From: Epiperipatus broadwayi | Taxonomy: Eukaryota; Onychophora; Udeonychophora; Euonychophora; Peripatidae | DNA length: 64,000 bases | Reading direction: 5' to 3' | Assembly: GCA_028023455.1 (NCBI GenBank) | Contig: JAQFVV010012490.1 | Location: 1 to 64,000 of the forward strand | Shown here: in pieces, positions 24,930 to 36,960 of the stretch | Position numbering within the stretch: the stretch's first letter is position 1 | How the letters are laid out: every line of letters begins with the position of its first letter | Translations under genes and position numbers: made by a program | The notes under the pieces: model-generated | Database searches by the model: none | Told to the model about the DNA's origin: nothing | The model's input: only the letters and a program-made list of their open reading frames with translations

Positions 24930-25450
24930 AAGTTTATCTGTGCTTCTCTTCGCATATGTAGACACAGCAGCATACGTATAACTACTTCTTTATTCAGCCG
25001 CTCTCTTGGGCAAGCTGTTTTTGGTCATTCCAGGAAATTGTCATCATCAGGTAAAAAAATAATCCATGTATAATGTTGGTCCATAGTTGACCTCCCGTCT
25101 GTGTAGAACTGTTCCAGGCAAGCAGCTGTCCTTTCCATGTTTAAGGCTATGAATTACTGCACAAAGAAGTGGGTCATTTTCTTGATGTGAAATTCAAACT
25201 CCTATCAGGAAAACAGTAGCGGTTCCTGAATTTACTGTTCTACCTTCAGCCACATAATTTCATAGTAGCTATTTTGCCAACTCTCCGGTCAGCTAAAACC
25301 AACTGCTGCAAACTTCATCAAGTTGCAACAAAATATTACCACCAACTCTTCAGCTGGCCCTTCTTACAAAAAACTATTAATCAGACTAGAGCTAATCCTG
25401 TTATCAGCCCTTTTATAGACTCATCTAAAGTGATAACAGCAGCTTGATTA
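24930..25450 (-). promoter_or_regulatory. LTR-like or promoter-like block with strong TATA box
   Basis: This 500-bp block is more complex and less AT-rich than its flanks. On the minus strand it has TATAAAAGGG at 25,408-25,417, followed by sequence without long open frames. That is what a solo LTR or a promoter with 5' leader could look like. I found no second copy in the window and no TG/CA ends, so I cannot choose between the two. Confidence 0.3.
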
Positions 25451-27690
25451 AAAACAGAGTTTTTATTTTTATCTCACTAATCTCTTGGAATCTATATACG
25501 TTTTCACTTAGACAATAAAAATTTAAAAATTAATTAAAGATTTCAAAAATACAATAGGGTGTTTTTAAATTTCAAAATCAGAGTAATAATTAATAATAAT
25601 GCAATATTTATATTTATTCAGACCTTTTTAAAATATTAATTTCATAATGAAATTTTACTTTAAGCCCAGAGTTATTTAACCCTTTATTTATTATGGTTTT
25701 ATTTTAGGAAATATATAAAAAAAAAATATCTACAAAAATTTATTGTGTTTATTTCTGCTTTTCCTTTATTTTAAATATATATATTCACATACACTATATT
25801 AGTGTGTGTGATGTAACCCAACTGGTTACAATATATATATTCTTTGCCAGCATTAAAAACATCAATAGTAATTTTTATTGGCCAGAAATAATAATGAGGG
25901 AACTTGGATTCAGGACTAAATATTTCTGAATCAAATTTCAACAAAGGAAAATGAAAAAATATATTCCGTGTTCTATATGAAACTGTTGTGTTCAGCATGC
26001 CTATTTGATATCCAAATTTTTTTCTGGCTGAAAAAAAACCATAAGTAGATTTATCTACAAATTTAGAAGTAGTCCATTTATGTTTAAGAATTATTTAAAA
26101 AGTAGCAACTGTTTCATAATGTAAGATTTTGCATGCTGGCTAGTTTGTGGATATTTATTAAATAAAATTATATATGTACGTGTGTGTACAGGCTGGTCAG
26201 TATAGGCTATATTGAGTCATTCTAAAAATAATAGCATACAGAAAAGGAAAATTAATTTATTGCAAAAAGCAACATGCTAATTTGCATATCAATAAAGTCT
26301 AACATTATGCAAATTCTCAAATCTATTAAATGCATCCAGAACTTTTAATAGAGAGAAAAGAAGAAAAATGAAAAATTCTAATGGAAAGAAAATGAAAAGT
26401 CAGAATTTATAAGAAGTGTGAACACAGGAAAATCTGAAGTCAGAGTGAGAAGTGATTAATTTGAATCTAAGAATACTAAATCTGAAGGGGAGTTGAAAGC
26501 AGACTAGTGAAACTCTAAGTGTGGAGTGAAAACTGACTGTGCACTATTAGCAATAGAAAATAGTTCCAATCAAAATCTAATAGATTAACTCAAGAGATGT
26601 GGCTGAGCAGTAAGGTTCTTACAGAATTACAGTTGCAAAGAGATGGGTATATATTATTTATCTTCTGAGATTTGAAACTATTATGCAATCAAGACTGATG
26701 TGTTCAACTAGAAAATTGCTATTTTATCTACTAATCCTATTCTATTACTACAATTGTTATTCAGAATAAATAAACTCTTGAAAATTATTGTTAAATTTTT
26801 TGTGTTTGCTTTTTTAAATAATTTATATAATTATCCAGCTCCCAGATTATAGTTTGGTCCTGGATACCTTAAAGATGAACAGACATTATTTATTTGTTTG
26901 TTTGTTTTTTTTAAAAAAAAACAGTAACAGATGAGTTCTTTCTTTTGTCAAAAAAAAAAAAACGATTTTATAATGGGGTGCACTTAAAAATATATTAATT
27001 CGCTTTTTTTTTTATATACATAGAATTAATAAAAATATTAAGATCAAACCTGTCTAGTTGTTTAATAGCGGTTCTTGATTGTCCTAATTTTCCACAACAC
27101 TGTCAAAAGAGTAATAGTAATTAATATTTATAATAATTATTAAATAATTCTAGCATTACTTTAAGTTAGAATATCCTACAATCATTTATTATTTACATCA
27201 TATTTAATACTAATATTCATATAAAAAAAAAATCAAATAAAAATAAACTATTAGTTATTTACTACATATAATGTATGAATAGTATAATTTAGGAATATAT
27301 ATATATGGAATAAGATATAAAAAAATGAATCGATTTATAAGAAGATACAATGATGTTTGTTTAAATGATAAACTGTTTGTGTATTCATGTATTCATATAT
27401 CTTACAGCTCTAAAGAAGATTGCTGATCAATAGAAATTATAAGGTTGATTAATTTTAATAAAATAAGCATTGTAACAGAAATAAGAAAGATGGATTTTTT
27501 TTATTTTTTTTTATAACTTTATCAACGCATAAAGAAGGATATGTTAATTTCTCTGGTGGTTAGGAAACTACCATCAAACAATAATAATTAATTGTTGATG
27601 GTGTTAGAATTGCTTCCTATTTCCTGAACATAATTTATTCAAGTATCTTAATATTGAAAATTATCACTTAAACTTTAATATGTGCTTTAT
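25451..27690. other. No gene recognised
   Basis: Mostly AT-rich. The stretch 26,340-26,880 is higher in complexity, has a polyadenylation signal AATAAA near 26,767, and ends with a GGTCCTGGATACC string that resembles a retroelement leader. No protein supports this. The short minus-strand frame 25,771-25,998 is unsupported. Confidence 0.35.
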
Positions 27691-28665
27691 ATCATTAAGA
27701 TGCATGTTGTTGCTGCTGCTACTACATAAAAGCAAAATAATCCCAAAAAATGAATGCGCTAATACATCATCTTAATTTATCCAATATATGTCTTTTCTTC
27801 TCCACATTACTCCAATATATTTCATTATTTTATTCTTTTTTTAAAGCCATTTAACAATCTTTTGGTAATTATATTTTTAATAACATGACCAGAAAACAGC
27901 TCTATTGCAGCCTCTTCATTTTTCTAATAATGTCAGTATCTGTTTGCTTTCATTTATATTTCACTTTTAATCCCTTTTTATTAATTTCAACATATATCAC
28001 TCCATACTTATAGCATGGTTTGAAATCTCTATATTTTATTGTACGATTTGAAATCTCTATAATGTTCTTTTCTTAAGCACTAGTCAATGTTCTTATTAAA
28101 AATCTTCATTTTCAAACACACAGACACATTTCTTTTTATTAAGTTAAATCTACAAATAGCCATTCTATACAAATTTAATTTTATGATTAATTTCAACTAT
28201 TCTAATTTTGTCTGTATTAACAATTTGATCAAGGCATTTAAGTAAACTTTTAATTCCTTACTCTCAATGTTTAGTTTTTTTTTATGCCAATGAACATTAC
28301 TTTTGTATTTGTTCTACTTTGTTGTTTTCATCTTATATCTCTTTTAATATTTCCAAAAATACTAAAGCATTATATGAGAAAATAATTTCATCATCTGGAA
28401 AATACAGATCACTTAAGTAATTACTATTTGTTTTTATTCTTTTAGTTTCTTATTTATTTTGCAAAATACTTTCCATAAAATGGCTATAAAAAGTTTTGGA
28501 AAGAAAGATAGAATTGATTTGGTAAACAATTTTATTAATGTTAATCTTTGAGTGTCATCACTGTAGCTAATCATTGTGATAGCATTTCGATAAATATTTT
28601 CATAATATAGCAGTATTCTAAGACTGTGTTGATTTTCCAACTTTAATCAAGCAACAGAAATGCTT
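27690..28665 (-). pseudogene. RTE-type LINE fragment, decayed
   Basis: On the minus strand, the frame at 28,434-28,640 reads LRILLYYENIYRNAITMISY and later KLFIAILWKVFCKINKKLKE. This fits the reverse transcriptase region YIRILxxIYxNATxxIRL and the LFTAxLExVF block that follows in RTE-type enzymes. A FPDDEIIFSYNAL stretch near 28,395 stands where the FADD motif should be. Further down, fragments near 28,200 (QIVNTD, INHKIKF) match the same positions in the 7.2-8.5 kb copy. The 3' end has a GTAGTAGCAGCAGC-type tail at 27,708-27,725. Endonuclease and 5' part are missing; stops are many. Confidence 0.65.
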
Positions 28666-30365
28666 TTAAAATCAAAGTAAATCAAAAGAATCATACACAC
28701 TTGTTGTTAATGAAATGAAAAGAATTGTCATAGATACAGATTTAGCTCAATAATTTTGAAAGTTATATCAATATCTTATGGAATCAGATAAACCTAAATT
28801 TTCCAAATCTAATCAAATTCTTGTTAATCAGAGATCCCTTCCGCTCCACCCCTTTAAAAAAAAAATCATGTTGTGTAGAACCTTTAGCTAGTGTTACAAT
28901 AAACACAAACTCATGTTTCATGTAAGAAAAGACTCATATGTGTTACTGTTATAAATCATTTAAATTACTCAGAATTCAACTAATCAATGTGCACAAAATA
29001 AATAAATTTAATAAATTTGTTGAAAGCTCCAAAAACATTATCTAACTAGAAAAGTATATTCATTATTCAAAAATGTAGATCATTATATTTTGTTATTTGT
29101 GATGTGAGTGATGAAATAGAATATTTAATCATATAAGATATTTTAAATGAAACTGATTGAATGTTGAATATGCTATTCTTATATTTAATAATGCTGTTGT
29201 GAGATTAGACATGGAGCCTTTATTTATATTAGAGATTCATACATCATATTGAATAACTCATACTCAAAAATTATAAATCTCTTCAGCTTATCCCTAAAAA
29301 AATAGCCAAATAACTTGTAAAAAGTGCTAGATAAGTTTGAAAATATGTATAACTTTATATACAGTATGTATATAGAGTAATGATATTCAAATCTGTGGAA
29401 TAATGGCATGCAAGCACAGTACAGAGTGATATAGATAGGTAATTCAGACAATTATATAAAGAGAAATAGCATATATGTATAGAAATTATATCTAATGTAT
29501 ATTAAAATAGAATATCATGAGAGTTTGCAGAAATAAATTCACATAATCACAATTTTAACACTGACACAAATAGACTTAAAGTGTATGCGAAAACAAATTT
29601 AATTAAAGATGAACATCCATCCTTCTCATTTTGAATTTAATGTTAAATATTTATTCGATGTATTTTTTTAAAAAAAAAAATCTATAAAGATTTAACCAAA
29701 ATATTAGTGGTTTTATTAAGCTTTTCAATTATGCCACTGCTTATATAGAATAAATAGTAATTAATTGTAGGGTTACATAAGTCGATGGCACAATAATTAT
29801 ATGAGTTCTGAATCTATTGATGAGTCTTCTTTAACATTTAGGTAAGAAATTTGTTTGGGGCTTCACATATCATAATTGTTTCACTATTTTAGAGTTTCTT
29901 AGTTGATCATCCAAAAAAATGGATTTTGATTTGAGACATGATTTAGATCTTGAGTAAATGTAAGTCTGAACTATTTAATAGTATTTTATACATTTTTTGC
30001 AAGGCAGTTTCTTTTCTGATATCTGTTGCAGGAATATGAAAAAGATAGTCAATCATTTGCAAGTCAGTGATTATGAGTGTACCTATATTTCTCATGATAA
30101 TAATTAATTATATGTCCAGAAGCTTGTCAGTAATTTTCTCTAAGCAAGAATATCATAATCAGCAATAGAATATTCTAGTGCTAAGGATGGAAAAGTCATG
30201 AATAAATGGATATGCAAAATTTAAATGATGCTAAAATATCCAATGTGATAATATGGTGAATATTTCCATCACCTACCATTAAATGTCGAATGGCTGGAAA
30301 AATTTAAACTTTTCAAATACAAACAGATAACACAGGTTAGTAATTAAACAACATTTCAAATAGTA
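28666..30365. other. No gene recognised
   Basis: AT-rich DNA. The 75-codon minus-strand frame at 29,224-29,451 has no family features. No clear repeat was found. Confidence 0.45.
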
Positions 30366-30370
30366 TTATT

Positions 30371-30540
30371 CTCCACTCTTCTTCAAATATTGCAGGCCCG
30401 ACCAGTGACTATATTAACATAGGAGTCAAACTTACATCTTTAGATTTTTGAATATCAAATTTGAAGGCACATTGTAACTAACTGAGCTGTTCTGTCAAAG
30501 GCAACAGTCAGTAGAAATTTCATATATTTTTCTGAGGATT
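30371..30540 (-). mobile_element. Penelope-like tail, inverted partner
   Basis: On the minus strand this is the front of the Penelope-like tail: TATGAAATTTCTACTGA, then GTTGCCTTTGACAGAACAGC (degenerate A box), the tRNA-like part, and CTTCAGTACTGGTC-like sequence running to the TTTGAAGAAGAGTGGAGAA hairpin. It faces the plus-strand copy that starts at 30,541, so their fronts meet. The same arrangement is seen at 58.4-59.5 kb. Confidence 0.6.
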
Positions 30541-30960
30541 GGTTCAAAAAATGGAAAAATCAAGAGGATTTGAACCAACTCTTATAGATAAGTATATGAA
30601 ATTTCTACTGCTTTGTGGTCTTTGACAGAATAGTTCAGTTGGTTAGAGCATTGCCTTAAAATTCAATGTTGAAGAACTTAAAGATGTATGTTCAGCTCCT
30701 ATGCTAATATTGTCAGTAGTCAAATCAGCAATACTTGAAGAAGAGTGGAAAATAATACTACTCAAAATATTGTATAATTACTAACTTGTGTTATCTACTT
30801 GTGTGTTATTACTAACAAGTATATGTATTTGAAAAGTTTAAATACAATTTAAATTTTTCTAGACATTCAACATTTAATGATAAATGATGGAAATGGTCCA
30901 ATATATTGTCACATCTAATATACCATCATCACAAACCTTCAGGAAAATATGAACTTATCC
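30541..30960 (+). mobile_element. Penelope-like element 3' end, 5' truncated
   Basis: Starts with AAAAAATGGAAAAATCAAGA, which matches the codons at the end of the endonuclease frame of the copy at 58.8 kb. Then come ATAGATAAGTATATGAAATT and the tRNA-Leu-like module (TTCAGTTGGTTAGAGCATTG and CCTTAAAATTC). Next are CTTGAAGAAGAGTGG, the ATTACTAACTTG block, and the tail end CCATCATCACAAACCTTCAG. Only about the last ten codons of the enzyme remain. Confidence 0.65.
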
Positions 30961-32020
30961 AATGTCATAGATATAATCCAGAGAATTCATCTCTTCTTTT
31001 TAAAATAATATTAAAAATGAATATAAGTGATAGTGAAATTATGGATGAAAGTGTAGGAGTTATTAAAGACAAATTTAAGAAAAGATTGTTCAAGATAAAA
31101 TAGTCAAAACAATTGAAATTGGCATCAAGAGGTATAATGATAATTGCAAAGAAAAGACAATCCAAAATAAAATAGAACAATGATCTTTTTAAAAAAAAGA
31201 ATCATAAATTCAAATAGCATGAGAAAAGACATGAAAAAATATTATTGCAATGTTTGCAAAGAAATTGAAAATGGGAAAAAGTTTTGAAAAATAAAAGGAA
31301 GCTTTCAGGAATTTGTGAGATCAAAAGGAAATTCCATTGCTAAGCAGTTTTGTTGAAAAATTCTGGAGAACAGATTATAACAGATGTAAGTAATATTAAA
31401 GATGGGAAGAATGTGTAAAAGATCTTTACATACCACAGATATAACTTATTTTAATGAAGGCAACTAATCAGAACATTTCTTAATAATGGAATTTATTTTT
31501 GAAATATTTAACATAAATTAAATTGATGTCATTGCATTAAAAGAAATCTAAAAATGAATTAATAAAAATTAACTAAATTATATCACACAATGCCAAATTG
31601 GGATGTGTTCTTGACAGACTATCTTGTAATAATTGTAATTGTACAATCTATAATTTAAGCTGTTTTTTCATTTTATTTTACTAAAATTGATGAAAAGTGA
31701 TTTTCTATGCTGTGTTTTAATTACATTATATATAGATTGATTAATTATTATCTTTTGTGATGTTCTTCATTACATAATTGGACAAATTAAGTGATCGAAT
31801 TTGAGTAGAAAAATCTTGATTCTTGTATTTCATAATAAACTGTTCAGCATATTAATTAGATCACCTATCCTCTTAATTATATATATATATATGTGTGTGT
31901 GTTAATTTATATACCTACGTGAGCTAATTTTATTAAATATATAAAATCTTCAGTTAAACAAATAGGTTACCTCATAAAGATATTGCCTTGTATCAAACCA
32001 TTGGGGTTGCATCACAGCAG
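30961..32020. other. No gene recognised
   Basis: AT-rich. Short overlapping open frames on both strands (30,906-31,103 plus; 30,965-31,180 minus) have no known features. A TA/TG run lies at 31,878-31,901. Confidence 0.4.
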
Positions 32021-32022
32021 CC

Positions 32023-32024
<2 letters not shown>

Positions 32025-32081
<57 letters not shown>

Positions 32082-32118
32082 CAACAACAACAACAATAAT
32101 AATAATAATAATAATAAT
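32025..32118 (+). repeat. AAT trinucleotide microsatellite with AAC interruption
   Basis: A run of AAT units, an inner block of six AAC-type units at about 32,078-32,096, then more AAT units. A further short AAT run is at 32,150-32,164. The 82-codon minus-strand frame here (poly-Tyr and poly-Cys) is only this repeat translated. Confidence 0.95.
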
Positions 32119-32443
32119 TATACAATTCAAATATATATAAAAGACAGAAATAATAATAATAATAAGAAGAAAAAAATGGAATTACAATGATCTTTCTTAT
32201 GTGACAATGTAAAAGTGTGAAATATAATGGGATAGTATTTTTTTTTCTTTTGCATTTCATCTAAAATCAAGAAAATCATCTCCACTCTACACTTAACTTT
32301 AGTAATGTTTAAATTGTATTATACAAAATTGATGTTTTAATTGTTCAACAATCTTTAAAGACTTTGAATAAGATTATTAAACCATGAAAATGTGATGTAA
32401 TTTTAATGGCAGAAACTACGATTTAACACAACCTATTACTTTA

Positions 32444-32716
32444 AAAAGGGATGCCAGAAAGGCTTGTGCATAAAATCCCCATCTAGTGCCTACTCATCCA
32501 ATATCCCCAGACTAGTTTCTGGCTTGTGGCCTTCATTAGAAACTAGTCTGGAGATATTGGATGAGTAGGCACTAGATGGGAATTTTATGCACAAGCCTTC
32601 TGGCATCCATTGATTACTCTGGTTGGCACAGGGTAGTACTAATGTATGGAGAATTTTGCCTGTTTAATAAGTTATGTGCTAGTATAAGAGATGGTGATCA
32701 TGTGATGTTTAGTGGT
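32444..32716 (+). mobile_element. Foldback element of the 14-bp-duplication family
   Basis: A near-perfect hairpin has arms at 32,449-32,520 and 32,538-32,608 and a 17-bp spacer. It is followed by the family's right end: TGTATGGAGAATTTTGCC, GTTATGTGCTAGTATAAGAG and GATCATGTGATGTTTAGTGG. Flanking 14-mers AACCTATTACTTTA (32,430-32,443) and AGCCCATTACTTTG (32,717-32,730) agree at 11 of 14 positions, and all three differences are transitions. The left end lacks the usual CTCTCCATA start, so it is truncated or rearranged. A 65-codon frame at 32,576-32,773 is a by-product. Confidence 0.65.
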
Positions 32717-32730
32717 TTAGCCCATTACTT

Positions 32731-33675
32731 TGCCTTTTCTTCTCATTTAATTTTAGCTATGTTTATACAATAAAATTTAAAAATTATCAAAATTAAATAT
32801 AAAGAGAAGGCAATTTACTTGAGAAAATAATGAAATATTGTGGTTAAACATAGTTTCTGCTATTAAAATTAAACTTCCATTCATTCATTATTATTATTTA
32901 AACAACAAAATAGCACTGATAAAATATAAAGATATTCTTGACTAATTTATAGAAAAACTCACTAAACTTCACATAACTGAAAAACAAATCAAAATAATTA
33001 AAACTTGGATTTTCCACAAATATTTGCTGATTCTATTTTACTACTTCCTGATATGTGTTAATACATAATTCAAATTTCAGCATAAACCAACTTATCTCCA
33101 ACTATCACATGGACATTTTTACCATCCTTTAATCAATATTCATCCAAAGAAAAAGTTTTAGATATATTCGCTGTTTTAATTAAATAAAAAATAATAACTG
33201 AATTGTTTATTGCTTGGAAGTTCATAAGAAGTTTGAGCACAAGAAAAGACATCTGGTTTACAGTCAATGAATCTTGAGCTCCTGAGTCCATTATTCAATA
33301 ATGCATTAAACCATATAGGCCTTTACTTTAATTATTGATCTGTGATATGGATGGTGTAACTGCAATAAATACCTTGATAATAATCTATAATCAGGTATAG
33401 CCTCATACTAAAAATTAATAAATATATTTTAAGCATTTTGTTTATATTATTAAAAATTTGTAAGTTTAAAAAAATACAATTACCAACATATATAAACATC
33501 CTTCATATTTTTAATCCTAAATCTATCAGTTTATTATTTCAATTAGGAAAGGTAACTTTACATTTGTATATCAGTTTCTGTAAAGTGTGTAAAAAAAAAA
33601 ATTACTTAGGATATTTTTTTTAAAATATGATTTTTTTCTACAGTACAGGCTTTTTTATACCTGCACTTATATATG
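32731..33675. other. No gene recognised
   Basis: AT-rich; the 61-codon frame at 33,438-33,623 has no family features. Confidence 0.45.
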
Positions 33676-33790
33676 TAATATATAGGGGGTTTGAACTCAG
33701 ACTTTCACATGACCCTCGACCATCATGCTTTTTCAAACTGTTGACACACTTGATCACACACATGTCGAAAAGATAAATAATCACCAATAT
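33676..33790 (-). mobile_element. tRNA-derived SINE-like relic, second family
   Basis: The minus strand has GATGGTCGAGGGTCATGTGA and then a B-box-like GAGTTCAAACCCC. A similar pair, ATGACTGAAGGG and GAGTTCAAATCCCC, lies on the minus strand at about 61,505-61,575. The A box is not convincing. Confidence 0.35.
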
Positions 33791-34595
33791 ACATATTTCA
33801 TGCTAAACCAGCACTTGTAGTTGTTCCTAGAAAACTTTTAAGCATGGTAAGTGTTTTGATATTAATAAGACATGAAGACTAAAGAATAGAATTTATTTAT
33901 TTGTTTGCTTTAAGTTATGCTGTTTTTCACTGGGCCATAATTTCTCAGGAAGATAATAAAAGTTTTAATACATATTTTAGAACTAATCAGTATTATTAAA
34001 AATTTATTTTATAAGTGCATTTAACATAATTTTTGTGATTTTTATTCTTTTTCAAGAAATGCTTTACCAGATGGATATAATCATTATCATTTTTAGCCTA
34101 ATTATTCAATTAAAATTTTTATCCAAATTTCATTCACTGTTCAAATTCAAAATGTCTAAGCATTCAACTTTCAATAAACAAACAAAAAAGTGAATTTTAA
34201 TTCATTACTGCAAGCATCAAATGTAAACTTGTAATAAATAAGATGGAAAAATGTTTACATTTTTTTATAATTATAGTTGATTTTTGTTTTTATGCCTAAT
34301 TAAAATACTTAGTTGCAACTAATTTTGGAATTAATTATATTCTGAGAATGTTGACATGTTTTCAGTTTCAAAAAGCAAAAAAATAACACATTTTATTTAC
34401 TTCACCTAAATATATTGTCTATCACTGGAAATAATTAATGTCTTCCAGCTAATTCCAAAATTTGAAATAAACTAGCATAAACATTGTAATAATGATCAAA
34501 AATTACTAGCACAAACATTGTAAACATTTAAAAAAAAGCTATTTACATTAAAAAATTTATGCAATAAAGTTATTTAATTTCACTTCACAATAAGA
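33791..34595. other. No gene recognised
   Basis: AT-rich DNA. A short direct repeat (ACTAGCATAAACATTGTAA and a near copy) lies at 34,471-34,527. Confidence 0.45.
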
Positions 34596-34599
34596 TGTA

Positions 34600-35555
34600 T
34601 GCAGTTACAAGTAGTTTGTTGCCAAATAGCAATGAGGTTGACAAGAAGGCATGACTCTTGGAAAATCTATTACTTCCAATCTGGTAGCTTGTCTCATAAA
34701 AATACCTTGATATTTATTTATATAAGTAGCTTTCTGTTCTGAGCTTAAGTAAGCCTGACTGCTTCAATAGATAATGTACATGTGAATTACTATTCAGAAA
34801 ATAATTCCAGATTCATAGATTATTGTTCTGGAAGAATTGGTTATCTTTAAATAGACATCTACATTTACAGACAACTTCCCTACCATAAAATAAACAATAC
34901 TGGATTCACTGTAGGTAACATTAATATAGTTTATAATCTCAAGAAGTTTATGAACCCATTACCTATGATTGTTCTTCACATAGACTTGAAAGAGCTGTCC
35001 AAGCTCATGCATTATGCACTTGCAAGGATTGGACTGTGGATCTCTGATAGAACTCATAACATGTTTGGTATTTTGAGCCTAAATCCACTTACTCCACACG
35101 TATGATATAAAAGTAGTGATGTGATCTGTTAAAACTAAATTAGGTTTACCTACTGATGGGAACTAGTAATTAATAAGGCACCTGATGACATTCTTGGCAT
35201 CAGCCTTAGGTACTGGAAATACCAAAACAAATTTACTAAACATATAATATGCAACCAGCATAAACTTTTGCCAGATGAAGGGTGGAATACGCCCATAAAA
35301 ATAAAAGGCTAACAATTCATTTGGTCTACTAGAAATAATGGGTTTTAATGTATTAGCAAAGGACTTGGTACAATACTTAGTTTTTAAGTAAACATCACAT
35401 GATTTAATCTCATTGATTATTCTTTTCTACATTTTACTAAAGTAAAAATACATTTTTAAAACCTAAAATATTTTTGGGAGACCATAGTGTCCATATTTAC
35501 TATGTATTATTTTCTAAAACTATATTACTGTAATATCAATTTTCTTCATTTTCTG
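34600..35555 (-). pseudogene. Second Ty3/gypsy element, integrase fragment
   Basis: The minus strand, in shifting frames, gives an integrase in order. A remnant of the HHCC zinc-binding region lies near 35,420-35,530. SRPNELLAFYFYGRIPP lies near 35,310 (family RPNELLALDFYGPLP; the first catalytic Asp is replaced by Tyr). KADAKNVIRCLINY lies near 35,200, and FPSVGKPNLVLTDHITTF near 35,140 (second Asp kept). KHVMSSIRDPQSNPCKCIMH lies near 35,030 (family NPVERVMREL; the catalytic Glu is lost). ELGQLFQVYV follows near 34,990. This style differs from the element at 17.8-21.4 kb, so it is a separate family. Reverse transcriptase and LTRs are not recognised nearby. Confidence 0.8.
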
Positions 35556-36640
35556 CACAGAATCACAATCACAACTGTAACAGCACATTCAATATTGTCA
35601 TATTTACATTAAAATATTGTCAATATGGCATTGCAAATAATTATAATTATAAGAGCATTAGTCACCTAATAGAATATACTATAACCAAAGATCATATAAA
35701 TAGAGATTATTTTGAATAAACTTTATAATTCTTAATATCATGATATAATAATATTTAGTACCATAATCTAAATAATTAATGCTTTTTTTTTAAAGATATG
35801 GACCTTCTGCTAAAATATTCTTAACTAAAATTTTATACTGTCTTAATAATTTTATACAAGCTCTGATTATAATATAATCAAGCCACACAGTTGGGCATCA
35901 AAAACCTTCTACTTACATATGTAACCTTCCCAAAGTATAAAAACTCACATATCACACTACACAATATGCTGAATCGATGAGATCTAATAATCAGACAGAA
36001 GATAGCATAACAGGAATGGTAAACATAGAAGTTTTAACATTATAAAGTATATCGAATAATACTTTACAATGGCATTGCTATTATAGAAACTCTCCTGTTA
36101 TCATCATATTATACTCCTTAGGAAAAATCCTCTATAATATATAATGACTAATAATAATTTCATGGTAAATAATTATTAAGATTATCTCGTGTAACTATTA
36201 TAAACTATAATAATAATAAATTTAAAATAACAAAACTTAAATCAATCAAATTAATTATTGAACTATCTTATTAATGTCTCAAGGATAATGATCATTCTTT
36301 TTAATAAAAATAATAATAATAACAATTAGATATTTGAACAGCAAGTGGGATTTTATTGAAATCCAATTATCCAAATAATTATCACACTCTTCTTTACTAA
36401 TACTAATTGCACACATGTTTAGTAATAATTATAACTTAAACACTACACAAATAATAATAAATAAATTAATAAACTACATGGTAGTAACAATTTTTGAAAT
36501 ACTATTCTCATTTCACAATCTATTTTCACAAATGACAGTCATTAAACAGAATAAGGTAATACAGCATCTAATTTCCCATACCGCTCTATGGCACTGTTGC
36601 TAGTGAAAAAGATATAACATTACCGGGCTGTTTTGAAATT
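35556..36640. other. No gene recognised
   Basis: AT-rich and partly TAA-rich. It could hold eroded upstream parts of the minus-strand gypsy element, but no motif is readable. The 62-codon frame at 36,415-36,603 is unsupported. Confidence 0.4.
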
Positions 36641-36960
36641 TTGTTTGATTTGGGTTTTTTTTTTAATTTTTGGATTTGCTTGATTTTTATGAATATTTTT
36701 TTTGGTTGTTGCTGTTGCGTTTTTTTTTTTTTTTGGTAACCGGTTTGATGTATATTTCTTAAAAATAAAATAATGTGGTTTTTATATATATATTTTTTTT
36801 GGCTTTTTAAAATATTCTGTCTTTTTTTTGTTTAAAAAACAAACATTTCTTTTTGTTTCCGGTCTTTTTTTTATATTTTTTTTAAAGAAACTTTTTTTGT
36901 TGTTGTTGTTGTTCCAAGTCTTTTATAAAAATATTGTTTTTGAAGAAACTTTTTATTTTT
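36641..36960 (+). repeat. T-rich low-complexity tract
   Basis: Long T runs separated by G- and C-containing words such as GTTGTTGTTGTTGTT at 36,900-36,914. It borders the CpG-containing patch that follows. Confidence 0.8.

Noticed and set aside
32012-32260. Tyr/Cys-rich protein on the minus strand
   Set aside because: It is the translation of the AAT/AAC microsatellite.
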